From contig JABHZW010000037.1 of the NCBI GenBank assembly GCA_018656005.1, forward strand, positions 1 to 64,000: DNA of 64,000 nucleotides, given 5' to 3'. Of the stretch, positions 9,503-18,936 are shown in pieces. Below the pieces are notes generated by a model that searched no databases, was not told the origin of the DNA, and saw only the letters and a list, made by a program, of their open reading frames with translations. Made by a program: the position numbers and the translations under genes. The stretch's first letter is position 1, and each line of letters begins with the position of its first letter. This DNA comes from Candidatus Pseudelusimicrobium marinum. GTDB lineage: Bacteria; Elusimicrobiota; Elusimicrobia; Elusimicrobiales; Elusimicrobiaceae.

Positions 9503-9508
9503 GTACTT

Positions 9509-10921
9509 ATGTACTATTTCCCATCTTTATTGTATCCAATACTACTGCCTATTTTAGGTAGCTTGTTTATTGCTTATAACAAAAAATTAAGCATAAGACC
9601 CAGCGTGGTAGCAGTAATAATTGCCGCACTGGTATTTGTATCAAACATATACTTTATAAGTTTTACAAACCATGGTATATCGCCGGAAATATTCTTGCCG
9701 ATGTCACTTGGCTTCAACTTTTTTATGCAAGCCGATTTGATGTCTGTGTTTATGGCTTTAACATCATCGTTTTTAAGTTTGATAATTTTAATCTATTGTT
9801 TAGGTTATATAAAAAAAGACGAATACGAAACCGAATTCTATTCAATGGCAATTTTATTTTTAGGCGCTATGATGGGTTTAGTTTACAGTATGAACCTAAT
9901 GTGGCTATTCATCTTTTGGGAAATCACCGCAATAGCCAGTTGGCGTTTAGTAGGTTATTTTAGAGCTGATGCTGATACTCTAAAAGCAAATAAGACCTTC
10001 CTTATAACAATGGGCGGTGCATTATTCCTATTATTAGGTATTATTATAATACTCTTAAACTTCCAAACTTTAGACTTAAATAAATTACAAGGGCAAGCAA
10101 TACCAACATTAGCTGTTGTATTCATTATAATAGGAGCATTTTCTAAAAGTGCAATATTCCCATTCTCAACATGGTTACCAGATGCTGGTGTAGCACCTTC
10201 CCCTGTTACTGCAATGCTTCACGCTGCGGTGCTTGTGAAAATTGGTGTTTTTGCTTTTGCTAAAATATTCCACTATATTCCATTAGATGTAGATATGTCT
10301 ACACTAGTTCTATATATGACAGGTATCAGTTCGTTAATTGCGGGTGGTGCAGCTTTAATAGAAACTAATATTAAAAGAATTATTGCTTATTCGACAATTT
10401 CTCAAATAGGTTTTATATTCTTAGGTTTTGCAACATACACACAAATAGGTTTTGTAGGTGGTATGTTGTTTATACTTATGCATGGAATATCTAAAGCCGG
10501 TTTATTCTTGGCTGCAGGCACAATCGAACATACTGCTCATACTAAAGACATTTCTAAAATGGGCAACTTATTCAAAGCCATACCTATTACAGGTGTAGCT
10601 TTTGGTTTATGTGCATTGTCTGTTATGGGTATACCACCTTTCGGCGGATTCTTCAGTAAAATGATGGTAATAAAATCTGCTGCTGGGTTTGGTAATCCTG
10701 TTATATTCACAATATTCTTGTTAGGTGCATTACTAACTATTTTGTATCTTACAAGATTGTTCTACTTGGTGTTTTTCGGATCACCAACCAAATCTTACAA
10801 AGAAACTGAAAAAGGAACTTCCAACTGGATGGTATACTCTGTGTTAACACTTGGTGTATTATCTTTGATATCGGGCTTACTAGTTAAGTTCCCTTTAAAG
10901 TTTTTAATTAATGTATTTTAA
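9509..10921 (+). CDS. Antiporter-like membrane subunit (NuoM/MrpD family), hydrogenase subunit
   Basis: A polytopic protein of about 14 transmembrane helices and 470 aa, homologous to the ion-pumping antiporter-like subunits of complex I and Mrp. It keeps the TM5 Glu (FIFWEITAIAS), the TM7 Lys in GAFSKSAIFPF, the signature STWLPDAGVAPSPVTAMLHA and the later Lys in ETNIKRIIAYSTISQIG. The frame extends to a TTG at 9494, but the ATG at 9509 fits the family better and sits 6 bases after a -10 box. No Shine-Dalgarno site is visible. First gene of an 11-subunit operon. Confidence 0.9.
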   Translation: MYYFPSLLYPILLPILGSLFIAYNKKLSIRPSVVAVIIAALVFVSNIYFISFTNHGISPEIFLPMSLGFNFFMQADLMSVFMALTSSFLSLIILIYCLGYIKKDEYETEFYSMAILFLGAMMGLVYSMNLMWLFIFWEITAIASWRLVGYFRADADTLKANKTFLITMGGALFLLLGIIIILLNFQTLDLNKLQGQAIPTLAVVFIIIGAFSKSAIFPFSTWLPDAGVAPSPVTAMLHAAVLVKIGVFAFAKIFHYIPLDVDMSTLVLYMTGISSLIAGGAALIETNIKRIIAYSTISQIGFIFLGFATYTQIGFVGGMLFILMHGISKAGLFLAAGTIEHTAHTKDISKMGNLFKAIPITGVAFGLCALSVMGIPPFGGFFSKMMVIKSAAGFGNPVIFTIFLLGALLTILYLTRLFYLVFFGSPTKSYKETEKGTSNWMVYSVLTLGVLSLISGLLVKFPLKFLINVF

Positions 10922-10934
10922 GGTGGAGAATTAA

Positions 10935-12728
10935 ATGAATTTAGTATACCTATATATAATCTTACCGCTGATAGCAGCATTAATCTGTGCTTTTACTAAG
11001 GAAGAAAATAAATTAGTACGAAACATAACTACTTTTACAACATCGACAGTAGTATTAGTATTTTCTTTCCTTAATATAAGTAAGTTTTTCTTATTTGCTA
11101 AGGAACTCTTAGGCGACTTCAATATGTATATGATGTTTAGGATTGATACCTTTTCATCATACCTAATATTCGCAGTTGCTGGTTTTGTGTTCCTTACCTT
11201 AATATATGCAATGTCATATTTGAAAGATAAACCATTAAGTAAATGGTTCCATTTCAACTTGATGATAACCTTATCCTTCGCCTGTGGCGTATTAATGGCA
11301 GATAGCTTTATATTGCTATTATTATTCTGGGAAGGTTTACTATTAAGTTTATATGGTTTCTTAGTACTTTCAAACAATACACAAGAAGCAAGAGATACTG
11401 CTTTAAAAGCATTCATAATAAACGGCTTGGGCGATATACTATTACTTGGTGGATTTGCAATATTGGGGCTTAAAGGACTTTCAACATTAAGCGAATTCTC
11501 TATAGTAAAAATAGACGCAACCGGCTGGAACGCAGCAGCATTCATTATGGTTGGATTAGGTGCATTAGCTAAAGCTGGTATATTCTTTTTCCACGGCTGG
11601 ATACCTAATGCAGCGAAGACAGCTAACTCTGCATTTATGGCTATTATGCCTGGTAGTATAGAGAAAATTTTATCTATATACTTCTTCACAAAAGTAGTAC
11701 TTGGTTTATTTAACTTCTGTGCAACACCACTTAAATTTGTATTCGCAGGGCTTGGTATTATCACTGTATTATATGCAGTAATATCAAGTTTGTGGCAAAC
11801 AGATATAAGAAAATTTTTAGCGTATCAAGTAATCGCACAAATAGGTTTATTTGCTATTGCTCCTGTGTTTAAACATTTACATACAGCAACAGAAGCAGCA
11901 CAATATTCTGTAAATCATGCTGTTTATAAAGCAGCAATTTTGGCTGGCTTGTTTTTAGCAATCGGTGCGATAGAACACAAAATGAAAACTACAGATATTT
12001 CTAAACTTGGTGGCTTGCTTAAAAAGATGCCCATAACATCTATATCCTTTATAGCATTATCTTTAGGACTTATGGGTATAACTGCATCAGACTTATTTTT
12101 CACACATCATTCCCTATTCTATTGGATAACAGAAAGCAATAGTTATTTATTTATAGTTTTGATGTTATCTGCAAACTTACTAATAGTACCAGCATTTATA
12201 AGAGTAATAAAACCTGTATTTTTAGACGGCTTCAAAAAAGCTACTAAAATTGAAGAAGCACCTATCACAATGTTGCTACCTATAATAGTATTAACAATTG
12301 TTGGTACACTTTTTGCAAGTGGATGGGAATTCAATTTAACAGGTCATTTATGGTTACCGCATATTGGGTTTGATAAAATGTCAATGATAAACCTAACTAT
12401 AATAATTATTGGGTTTTTATTATACATTGTTGGAACAGAAAAATTATTAAACTTACCAATAATAAAACAAATAGCAAGCCTTGGCAAAAGCGAAACTGCA
12501 GACTGCTACAAAATTGGAATGGATACAGTATCTGCATTTGCTAACTTCCTATTCAAAATTGATAGATTAACAGATTATCTAATAGACACTTTACCAGTAA
12601 AAATAACAAAAGCTACTGCAACTTATACATCTAACTTGCATAAGGGTTATAGTTCTGCATACATAGTATGGGCTGTAATTGGGCTTATAATTTTTGTATT
12701 ACTAGTAAAAACTGGTTTCGGATTGTAA
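10935..12728 (+). CDS. Divergent NuoL-like antiporter subunit, hydrogenase subunit
   Basis: 597 aa with a long C-terminal extension after the 14-helix core, as in NuoL/HyfB-type subunits that carry the lateral helix. The Glu of TM5 (LLLFWEGLLLSLYGF) and the Lys of GALAKAGIFFFHGW are present. The usual WLPDA signature is changed to WIPNAAKTANSAFMA, and the following segment ends SIEKILSIYFF, so this is a diverged copy whose pumping path may differ. Strong site AAGGTGGAG before the ATG; 13 bases after the previous gene. Confidence 0.88.
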   Translation: MNLVYLYIILPLIAALICAFTKEENKLVRNITTFTTSTVVLVFSFLNISKFFLFAKELLGDFNMYMMFRIDTFSSYLIFAVAGFVFLTLIYAMSYLKDKPLSKWFHFNLMITLSFACGVLMADSFILLLLFWEGLLLSLYGFLVLSNNTQEARDTALKAFIINGLGDILLLGGFAILGLKGLSTLSEFSIVKIDATGWNAAAFIMVGLGALAKAGIFFFHGWIPNAAKTANSAFMAIMPGSIEKILSIYFFTKVVLGLFNFCATPLKFVFAGLGIITVLYAVISSLWQTDIRKFLAYQVIAQIGLFAIAPVFKHLHTATEAAQYSVNHAVYKAAILAGLFLAIGAIEHKMKTTDISKLGGLLKKMPITSISFIALSLGLMGITASDLFFTHHSLFYWITESNSYLFIVLMLSANLLIVPAFIRVIKPVFLDGFKKATKIEEAPITMLLPIIVLTIVGTLFASGWEFNLTGHLWLPHIGFDKMSMINLTIIIIGFLLYIVGTEKLLNLPIIKQIASLGKSETADCYKIGMDTVSAFANFLFKIDRLTDYLIDTLPVKITKATATYTSNLHKGYSSAYIVWAVIGLIIFVLLVKTGFGL

Positions 12729-12743
12729 AATTAACAAGCTAAA

Positions 12744-12807
12744 GCATAACATACGGTGACAACAAAGTAGAAACAAAATCAGTGTTATGTAGAAAGCTTA
12801 AACGAGG
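12744..12807 (+). repeat. Leader element copy E4 (operon junction)
   Basis: Fills most of the 88-base gap between two hydrogenase genes. It starts AACATACGGTGACAACAAAG, passes through GTGTTATGTAGAAAGCTTAA and ends with CGAGGA, the ribosome site of the next gene. It links the two variants of the family: its 5' half resembles the rpsT/rpmE copies and its 3' half matches those at 20736 and 63053. CATAACA (12745-12751) can pair with TGTTATG (12783-12789). Confidence 0.85.
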
Positions 12808-12816
12808 ATAAAAGAT

Positions 12817-14235
12817 ATGGACTTGATATTTATAAACTTTATACTACTTCCCTTAATAGCTGCGGTGGTAACGGCTTTTCTAAACAATAAGTCAAAACTA
12901 GCAAACGGCATCTGTGTTGCGGTTTTTGGTTATCACTTGTTATACATCTTGCACAACATCTTAGTTGCTAAAACAGCTTTTTATACAGGAATGAATATGT
13001 TAAGTGGAATAATGCTTATCGCAATAGCATTAGTAGCTTTAACAGTAGCGGTGTTTTCTTACTTTGCAGAAAGCACTAACAGAAAGGGTATCTATTACGC
13101 TTTAATGTTAATACTTGTAGCTGGTATGAACGGCATCGTTTCAACTGGCGACTTTTTTAGTATATACATCTTCTTAGAAGTTGTAGCAGTAGCATCTTTT
13201 GCATTGATAGCTTTCTATAATAACCCCCTCAGCACAGAAGGTGCAATAAAATACTTCTACTTATCAGCATTTGCTTCTATACTTATAATATTGTCAGTAT
13301 CCTTATTATTTGTATTTACTGGTGATACTAGCTTTACAGCACTTCAAAATGCAATGACATCAAATGCGACTAATCCAACAGCATTAAACATAATACTTGG
13401 TTTAATGGTTGTAGGGTTTATGGTAAAAACTGGTTTAGTACCATTTCATACATGGACACCAGATGCTTACCAAGGCGCATCAACAAGTGTATCTGCGATA
13501 CTTGCTGGTATAGTAACAAAAGTTGCTGGTGCTTATATGTTGATAAGAATAGCAATAAGCCTAGGCATAATTAATGATGGAATAAAAACAAACTCTGTTG
13601 GTTTTGCAATAATGGTTTTTGGTCTTATAACGATATTAGTTGGTGCAATAGCAGCAATGAAACAAAACAACTTTAAAAGAATGTTAGCATTTAGTTCTGT
13701 TAGCCAAATGGGATATATCGCATTAGCAGCAGGTCTTGCAACACCATTAGCTTTGGCTGGTGCAGTATTTCACTTATTTAATCATGCAACATTTAAAACT
13801 CCATTATTTTTCAATGCAAGAGCGTTGGAACAACAAGCAGGTAGTTGCGATATAGATAAACTTAAAGGGCTTGGCACAAAAATGCCTTACACCGCATGGT
13901 CTTCTATAGTAGCAATGTTATCTACTGCTGGTTTACCACCATTGTCTGGTTTCTGGAGTAAAGTTTTGATAATAGCAGCATTGTGGGAAGCTGGTTTCCA
14001 TACTTTTGCAATAGTTGCTTTATTTGCAAGTTTATTAACACTTGCATACTTTATTAACTTTCAACGAACAGTATTTTTTGGCAAAGTTTCACCTGAGCTT
14101 AAAAATGTTAAGGAAGTTGGTTTTAAATATTTATTACCAGTTTTCGTGTTTGTTATATTAATAGTCGGTATTGGGTTAGCATTTACAACTTGTTTTGAAA
14201 CTTTCATTGAACCCTTTATAAGGTTTTTAACTTAA
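12817..14235 (+). CDS. NuoN/MrpD-like antiporter subunit, hydrogenase subunit
   Basis: 472 aa, about 14 helices. Canonical features are present: TM5 Glu in IYIFLEVVAVASF, GFMVKTGLVPFHTWTPDAYQ with the TM7 Lys, and KQNNFKRMLAFSSVSQMGYI. It is the third antiporter-like subunit of the complex, so the enzyme has as many proton or sodium channel modules as complex I. The ribosome site (GAGGA) is supplied by the repeated element in front of it. Confidence 0.9.
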   Translation: MDLIFINFILLPLIAAVVTAFLNNKSKLANGICVAVFGYHLLYILHNILVAKTAFYTGMNMLSGIMLIAIALVALTVAVFSYFAESTNRKGIYYALMLILVAGMNGIVSTGDFFSIYIFLEVVAVASFALIAFYNNPLSTEGAIKYFYLSAFASILIILSVSLLFVFTGDTSFTALQNAMTSNATNPTALNIILGLMVVGFMVKTGLVPFHTWTPDAYQGASTSVSAILAGIVTKVAGAYMLIRIAISLGIINDGIKTNSVGFAIMVFGLITILVGAIAAMKQNNFKRMLAFSSVSQMGYIALAAGLATPLALAGAVFHLFNHATFKTPLFFNARALEQQAGSCDIDKLKGLGTKMPYTAWSSIVAMLSTAGLPPLSGFWSKVLIIAALWEAGFHTFAIVALFASLLTLAYFINFQRTVFFGKVSPELKNVKEVGFKYLLPVFVFVILIVGIGLAFTTCFETFIEPFIRFLT

Positions 14236-14253
14236 AAATTAAGGAAGATATTT

Positions 14254-14748
14254 ATGATTGAATATATTATTTTAATAACACTATTATTAGTATCTGGCGC
14301 AGCAGCTATAATGTTTAAAAACATGCTGTACGCTGCAATGGGCTTAGCCGTTTGTAGCATAATGCTAGCGTTTGTGATGTTTAAATTAAATGCACCATGG
14401 GCTGGTGTATTTGAACTATCTGTATGTGCTGGACTTATAACCGTACTTTTCGCAAGTACAGTAAGTATGGTAAAAACAGACAAAAAATATTTTGTACAAA
14501 GCAAAATGTCTAAATATTTACCACTTGCAGTGATAATATTTGGTTTAATATTGCTTTCTTTTGGCAAACCATTTTTGACAGTCCTAATGGCAGAGCATAA
14601 AGCACATGTATCTCAGTCCGTGGGCGACATTATATGGAATGTAAGGTTTAAAGATTTAATAGCACAACTTGCAATATTAGTTGCAGGTGTTGTTGCTATA
14701 AAAGCATTCTTTGGTAAACATTCCGATGAAGTAGAGGAGAAAAAATAA
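14254..14748 (+). CDS. NuoJ-like membrane subunit
   Basis: 164 aa with about five helices, matching complex I subunit NuoJ (ND6) in size and position before NuoK. The segment AAMGLAVCSIMLAFVMFKLNA followed by FELSVCAGLITVLF resembles the conserved TM3 region with its pi-bulge. The stop codon overlaps the next ATG (14748), indicating tight coupling. Individual residues are poorly conserved in this family, so the assignment leans on gene order. Confidence 0.8.
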   Translation: MIEYIILITLLLVSGAAAIMFKNMLYAAMGLAVCSIMLAFVMFKLNAPWAGVFELSVCAGLITVLFASTVSMVKTDKKYFVQSKMSKYLPLAVIIFGLILLSFGKPFLTVLMAEHKAHVSQSVGDIIWNVRFKDLIAQLAILVAGVVAIKAFFGKHSDEVEEKK

Positions 14749-15071
14749 TGACAGAAATTTTTAACCCTTCAAATTTAGTATTAAATTACTTTGTAGCTAC
14801 ACTACTCATATTTATGGGTATCTATGGTATGGCTTCAAGCAGAAATATATTAAAACTTCTAATTGGTATAGAAGTAGCTTCTAAAGGTTGTATGATGGCA
14901 ATCTTAACAGCAGGATATGCTTTACAAAAAATCAACTATGCACAGGCATTAATCATATTAATGGTTGGAGTAGAAGTTATTGTAATAGCAGTAGCATTAA
15001 GTTTGATTATTAAAAACTATATTCAAAGACATAATGTCGATGCATGGAAACTTAAAAAATTAAAAGGATAA
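14748..15071 (+). CDS. NuoK-like membrane subunit
   Basis: 107 aa, three helices, like NuoK/MnhC (ND4L). It has SRNILKLLIGIEVASKG, where the conserved Glu of TM2 is visible, and QALIILMVGVEVIVIAVALSLI with the second conserved Glu in TM3. These two Glu residues form part of the central ion pathway of complex I. Located between NuoJ-like and NuoA-like genes. Confidence 0.85.
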   Translation: MTEIFNPSNLVLNYFVATLLIFMGIYGMASSRNILKLLIGIEVASKGCMMAILTAGYALQKINYAQALIILMVGVEVIVIAVALSLIIKNYIQRHNVDAWKLKKLKG

Positions 15072-15075
15072 TATT

Positions 15076-15420
15076 ATGTTAAATTATTTATTATTTCCAG
15101 GGATAGTATTTGTAGTAAGTTTGGTAGCAATATTATTATTTTCTAAATATACAGAAGATATGATGGCATCTAACCAAGGCACTGCAGAAGAAAAGAAAGA
15201 AGGCGAAACCGTGTATGCATGTGGTGAAGAATACGAAGGCAAAAAAGCAGAACCAGATTATAATAAGTTTTTCCCCTTCGCAGTATTTTTTACAATAATG
15301 CATGTAGCAACTCTTATGATAGCAACTCTTGCGAGTGCAGATATAAGAAGTGCTCTTTCAATATCAATATTTTATTTGGTAACAGTAACGGTAATTTTAG
15401 CGATACTTTATAAGGATTAA
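15076..15420 (+). CDS. NuoA-like membrane subunit
   Basis: 114 aa, three helices. The loop after TM1 contains YACGEEYEGKKAEPDYNKFFPFAV, like the ND3/NuoA loop with its conserved Cys-Gly-Glu, and TM2 has the usual acidic/aromatic pattern. NuoA is a hallmark of complex I and F420 dehydrogenase and is not part of the simple Ech or Hyc hydrogenases, which makes its presence beside a Ni-binding large subunit notable. Confidence 0.8.
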   Translation: MLNYLLFPGIVFVVSLVAILLFSKYTEDMMASNQGTAEEKKEGETVYACGEEYEGKKAEPDYNKFFPFAVFFTIMHVATLMIATLASADIRSALSISIFYLVTVTVILAILYKD

Positions 15421-15422
15421 TT

Positions 15423-15860
15423 ATGATAAAAAATTTAAAAGAAAAAGCAGTAACATGGTCTAGGATTAAATCCCCCTGGGTACTACATTACAACTCGGGT
15501 TCTTGTAACGGTTGCGACATTGAAACATTAGACGCACTAACACCTCGTTTTGATATTGAACGATTTGGTGTACTATTAAAAGGTAGTCCAAGACATGCAG
15601 ATGTTTTACTAGTAACAGGTGCTGTAACAAAACAACAAGCTAAAAGATTAAGAAGAGTGTACGATCAAATGGCTGCACCAAAGTTTGTAGTTGCGATTGG
15701 GGCATGTGCTTGTAGCGGTGGTGTGATGTACGGCTGTTATGGTGTGCTTGGTGGGGTAGACAAAATTATCCCAGTATCGGCATACATTCCGGGCTGTCCT
15801 CCAAGACCAGAAGCACTTATTGACGGTGTAGTAAAATTGTTATCGACCTTAAAAAAGTAA
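15423..15860 (+). CDS. Group 4 [NiFe] hydrogenase small subunit (NuoB/EchC-like)
   Basis: 145 aa electron-transfer subunit holding the proximal [4Fe-4S] cluster. Ligands: Cys28 and Cys31 in GSCNGCDIE, a Cys in AIGACACSGG, and the Cys of PGCPPRP. The CxxC spacing (CNGC) is the hydrogenase form; complex I has adjacent cysteines (CCG). This supports true hydrogenase identity. Two bases separate it from the NuoA-like gene. Confidence 0.93.
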   Translation: MIKNLKEKAVTWSRIKSPWVLHYNSGSCNGCDIETLDALTPRFDIERFGVLLKGSPRHADVLLVTGAVTKQQAKRLRRVYDQMAAPKFVVAIGACACSGGVMYGCYGVLGGVDKIIPVSAYIPGCPPRPEALIDGVVKLLSTLKK

Positions 15861-15873
15861 GGGGTTAAAAATT

Positions 15874-16350
15874 ATGAAAAATGAAGAAAAAATAAAACAA
15901 TCATTAGAAAAACAGTTTAGCGATAAAATAGAAGTTGAAGCAAGATCAAAACAAAAACTTTGGGCTAAAGTAGATGCAAATATTTCGCACGATGTTATTA
16001 AATATATGTTTGACGAACTTAAATTTCAGTATCTTGCAACAATTACAGGTACTGAAGAAGGCGATAATTTTGAAGTATTGTATCATCTTCAAGCAGACGA
16101 ACATTCAATACTCTGCACATTAAGAGCGGTATTACCAATAAAAAAACCAGATTTAAAAACAATAACAGACATTATACCAGGTGCAATATGGTACGAAAGA
16201 GAATTGGTAGATATGTTTGGTATTAATGTTATAGGTTTACCAAAAGGTAATAGATATCCATTGCCAGATGGTTGGCCAAAAGATGTACATCCATTAAGAA
16301 AAAATTTAACTCAAGAAGAGTTGAGCAAATATCCAAAGGAGGGTAAGTAA
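15874..16350 (+). CDS. NuoC-like 30-kDa subunit
   Basis: 158 aa, like complex I 30-kDa subunit and the matching group 4 hydrogenase protein. The diagnostic stretch is PGAIWYERELVDMFGINVIG followed by NRYPLPDGWP and HPLRK. It packs on the large subunit in the peripheral arm and has no cofactor. A GGGG site lies upstream; the next gene begins one base after its stop. Confidence 0.92.
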   Translation: MKNEEKIKQSLEKQFSDKIEVEARSKQKLWAKVDANISHDVIKYMFDELKFQYLATITGTEEGDNFEVLYHLQADEHSILCTLRAVLPIKKPDLKTITDIIPGAIWYERELVDMFGINVIGLPKGNRYPLPDGWPKDVHPLRKNLTQEELSKYPKEGK

Positions 16351-16351
16351 G

Positions 16352-17545
16352 ATGCCAAAAATTACAGTTCCATTGGGTCCACAACACCCAGCATTAAAAG
16401 AACCAGGAAGTTTTATGCTTTCCTTGGAAGGCGAAGAAATTAAAGACGCTGTGCTAAGACTTGGCTACAATCATAGAGGTGTAGAAAAAGCAGCAGAAGC
16501 AAGAAATTATGTTCAAAACATTTACCTATTAGAAAGAGTTTGTGGTATTTGTTCCCACGCACATGCAACAGCATATGTACACAATGTGGAAGAAATCGCA
16601 CAACTAGAAGTACCACAAAGAGCAAAAGCTATAAGAATGATAGTTGGCGAATTAGAAAGATTACATAGTCACTTATTATGGCTTGGTGTTGCAGGACACG
16701 AAATAGGTTTTGATACTTTATTTATGTACTCTTGGAGAGATAGAGAACTTGTATTAGATGCTTTAGAAGAAATAAGCGGAAACAGAGTTCACTATTCGAT
16801 GAACTCCATTGGTGGAGTAAGAAGAGATATGTCTAACGAACAAATTAAAAAAGTATTAGGTATATTAAAAACTCTTGAAAAAAGAATTAAATACTATATA
16901 ACAGTAGGCACAGAAGAATCTACAATTTTAGCAAGAACTCAAGGTGTTGGTGTTCTTCCTAAAGACGAAGCTTTAAAAAGATGTGCAACAGGTCCACAAG
17001 GAAGAGCATCAGGTGTGGATAGAGATGTAAGAAGAGATAACCCATACTTGCTATACGACAAAGTAGATTTTAAAGTTATCACTCAAGATTCTTGCGATGT
17101 ATTTGGCAGATTAGTAGTAAGAGCTTTAGAAATGGTAGAAAGTTGCAAAATATTAAAACAAGTTTTAGAAAATATGCCATCTGGTGACATAGCTGTAAAA
17201 GCACCTATAAAAATAGGTCCGGGTGAAGCCGTAAACAGATATGAAGCACCAAGAGGCGAAGACATTCATTACTTAAAAGCAAACGGCACAGATGTACCAG
17301 CTCGTGTTAAAGTAAGAGCACCAACATTAGCAAACTTTGAAAGTGTAGCTTATATGTTAGAAGGCGACACATTGGCAGATGCTCCGTTAATTATCGCAGC
17401 GATAGACCCTTGCTTCTCCTGTACAGATAGAATGAGTTTAGTTCAAACAGGTACAGGTAAGAGCGGTATTATGAGTTTTAAAGAATTAAGAGCTTACAGT
17501 ATAGAAGAATATAAAAAGAAAGGAATAGACTTTAGCAAGCTATAA
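16352..17545 (+). CDS. Group 4 [NiFe] hydrogenase large (catalytic) subunit
   Basis: 397 aa, homologous to NuoD but with all Ni-Fe ligands: R62-V-C64-G-I-C67-S-H-A-H71 (L1 motif) and D352-P-C354-F-S-C357-T-D-R360 (L2 motif). NuoD lacks these cysteines, so this is a real hydrogenase. After Arg360 there is a 37-residue tail beginning Met-Ser; in E. coli HycE the protease HycI cuts between Arg and Met of the same DPCxSCTDR-M context, and a HycI-like gene follows this operon. The enzyme probably couples ferredoxin oxidation and H2 evolution (or the reverse) to ion pumping at the cytoplasmic membrane. Confidence 0.95.
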   Translation: MPKITVPLGPQHPALKEPGSFMLSLEGEEIKDAVLRLGYNHRGVEKAAEARNYVQNIYLLERVCGICSHAHATAYVHNVEEIAQLEVPQRAKAIRMIVGELERLHSHLLWLGVAGHEIGFDTLFMYSWRDRELVLDALEEISGNRVHYSMNSIGGVRRDMSNEQIKKVLGILKTLEKRIKYYITVGTEESTILARTQGVGVLPKDEALKRCATGPQGRASGVDRDVRRDNPYLLYDKVDFKVITQDSCDVFGRLVVRALEMVESCKILKQVLENMPSGDIAVKAPIKIGPGEAVNRYEAPRGEDIHYLKANGTDVPARVKVRAPTLANFESVAYMLEGDTLADAPLIIAAIDPCFSCTDRMSLVQTGTGKSGIMSFKELRAYSIEEYKKKGIDFSKL

Positions 17546-17558
17546 AAAGTAGGAGATT

Positions 17559-18518
17559 ATGGAGATAATTAAAGAACTAATAATAGGATTATTTTATATC
17601 ATCGTATTCCCAGGGTTACTATTTTTAGTAATCTATGGTGGACTATCCGAATGGCTAGACAGAAAGTTTTATGCACAAATGCAAAACAGACAAGGACCCC
17701 CATGGTACCAACCGTTTGCAGATATCATTAAACTTATGTCCAAACAGGTTATAATACCTAAAGCAGCGGATAAAAAAATGTTCAAAATATTGCCGTTCAT
17801 AGCTATAGCAGCTATTAACACATCAATATTTATGATACCTATATTCAGCAATAGCGCATTGTACGGTTTTAGAGGTGATATTATTGCTGTTATATATTTG
17901 TTATCCATACCAACAGCAACATTGTTTTTAATAGGGTGGAGTTCCACCAGTCCGTATGCTACAATTGGTTCAATGCGTGTACTTACACAGCTTTTCGCAT
18001 ATGAAGTACCTTTATTAATAGCAGTACTCGGACCTTGTATTTTAGCAGGTAGTTGGTCTATAGAAGATGTAGCAGTATTTTTCACAAATAACCCATGGCT
18101 TATGTTAGTAAACATTATCGGTTTCCTAGTAGCGATAGTTGCATTACAAGGTAAGCTAGAAAGAGTGCCGTTTGATATCCCCCATGCAGAAACAGAAATT
18201 GTTGGCGGTGTATTTACAGAATATTCAGGTAGATTATATGGCTTTATGAGACTTGCCTTAGATATGGAAATGGTAGTAGTAGCTGCATTAATCAATGCTG
18301 TATTCTTAGGCGGAAGTTTTGGATATTCTGGCTGGATAGGGTTATTATTATTTGTAATTAAAACCGAGTTTGTAGTATTCTTGTTATCAGTATTAAAAGC
18401 TGCAATGGCAAGGGTAAAAATAAACCAAATGGTAGATTTTTGTTGGAAATGGTTAGCACCATTTGCGATACTCCAAATTCTAATTTGTATAGTAGCGAGG
18501 TTTATGATAAATGGCTAG
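17559..18518 (+). CDS. NuoH-like membrane anchor subunit
   Basis: 319 aa, about eight helices, equivalent to NuoH/EchB, the subunit connecting the peripheral arm to the ion-pumping arm. Recognisable are DRKFYAQMQNRQGPPWYQP, near the quinone/large-subunit interface of complex I, and ERVPFDIPHAETEIVGGVF with its acidic cluster. AGGAG precedes the ATG. Its last 8 bases overlap the next gene. Confidence 0.93.
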   Translation: MEIIKELIIGLFYIIVFPGLLFLVIYGGLSEWLDRKFYAQMQNRQGPPWYQPFADIIKLMSKQVIIPKAADKKMFKILPFIAIAAINTSIFMIPIFSNSALYGFRGDIIAVIYLLSIPTATLFLIGWSSTSPYATIGSMRVLTQLFAYEVPLLIAVLGPCILAGSWSIEDVAVFFTNNPWLMLVNIIGFLVAIVALQGKLERVPFDIPHAETEIVGGVFTEYSGRLYGFMRLALDMEMVVVAALINAVFLGGSFGYSGWIGLLLFVIKTEFVVFLLSVLKAAMARVKINQMVDFCWKWLAPFAILQILICIVARFMING

Positions 18519-18936
18519 ACCTTTAAGAGCTTGGAGAGAGCTCGTTAAAAATCTTTTTAGAAAACATGTCACAGGACAGTATCCTCATACTAAACCTGTT
18601 ATAGATAAAAACTATCGAGCAAAAATATTGTTTGATGCCAACAAATGTATAGGTTGTAATATTTGTGTAAGAAACTGCCCAGCAGATGCAATTAAAATTA
18701 TACAAGTGAACCAAGACGAAAAACCTACAGAAGTAGATGGCAAAACAATACCAGCTAAACGAAAGTTTAAATGTGTAATAGACTTGGCTAAATGTGTTTA
18801 TTGTGGACAATGTACAGATGGTTGCCCAGTAAAAGCATTATCAAGTTCGCAAGATTTTGAACTTGCACATTTTAATAGAGAAGCTTTGATAGATGAAATG
18901 AAACATCCATATGAAACTGAATCTAAAAAAAAGTAA
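18511..18936 (+). CDS. NuoI-like 2[4Fe-4S] ferredoxin subunit
   Basis: 141 aa polyferredoxin subunit carrying two [4Fe-4S] clusters: Cys46, 49, 52, 56 (CIGCNICVRNCP) and Cys95, 98, 101, 105 (CVYCGQCTDGCP). It passes electrons, probably from a soluble ferredoxin, to the small subunit cluster. No other soluble-arm subunits (NuoE, F, G) occur in this operon, which agrees with ferredoxin rather than NADH as donor. Overlaps both neighbours. Confidence 0.93.
   Translation: MARPLRAWRELVKNLFRKHVTGQYPHTKPVIDKNYRAKILFDANKCIGCNICVRNCPADAIKIIQVNQDEKPTEVDGKTIPAKRKFKCVIDLAKCVYCGQCTDGCPVKALSSSQDFELAHFNREALIDEMKHPYETESKKK

Noticed and set aside
16352-17545. NuoD of complex I rather than a hydrogenase
   Set aside because: All four Ni-binding cysteines and a processing tail are present, and a maturation protease follows.
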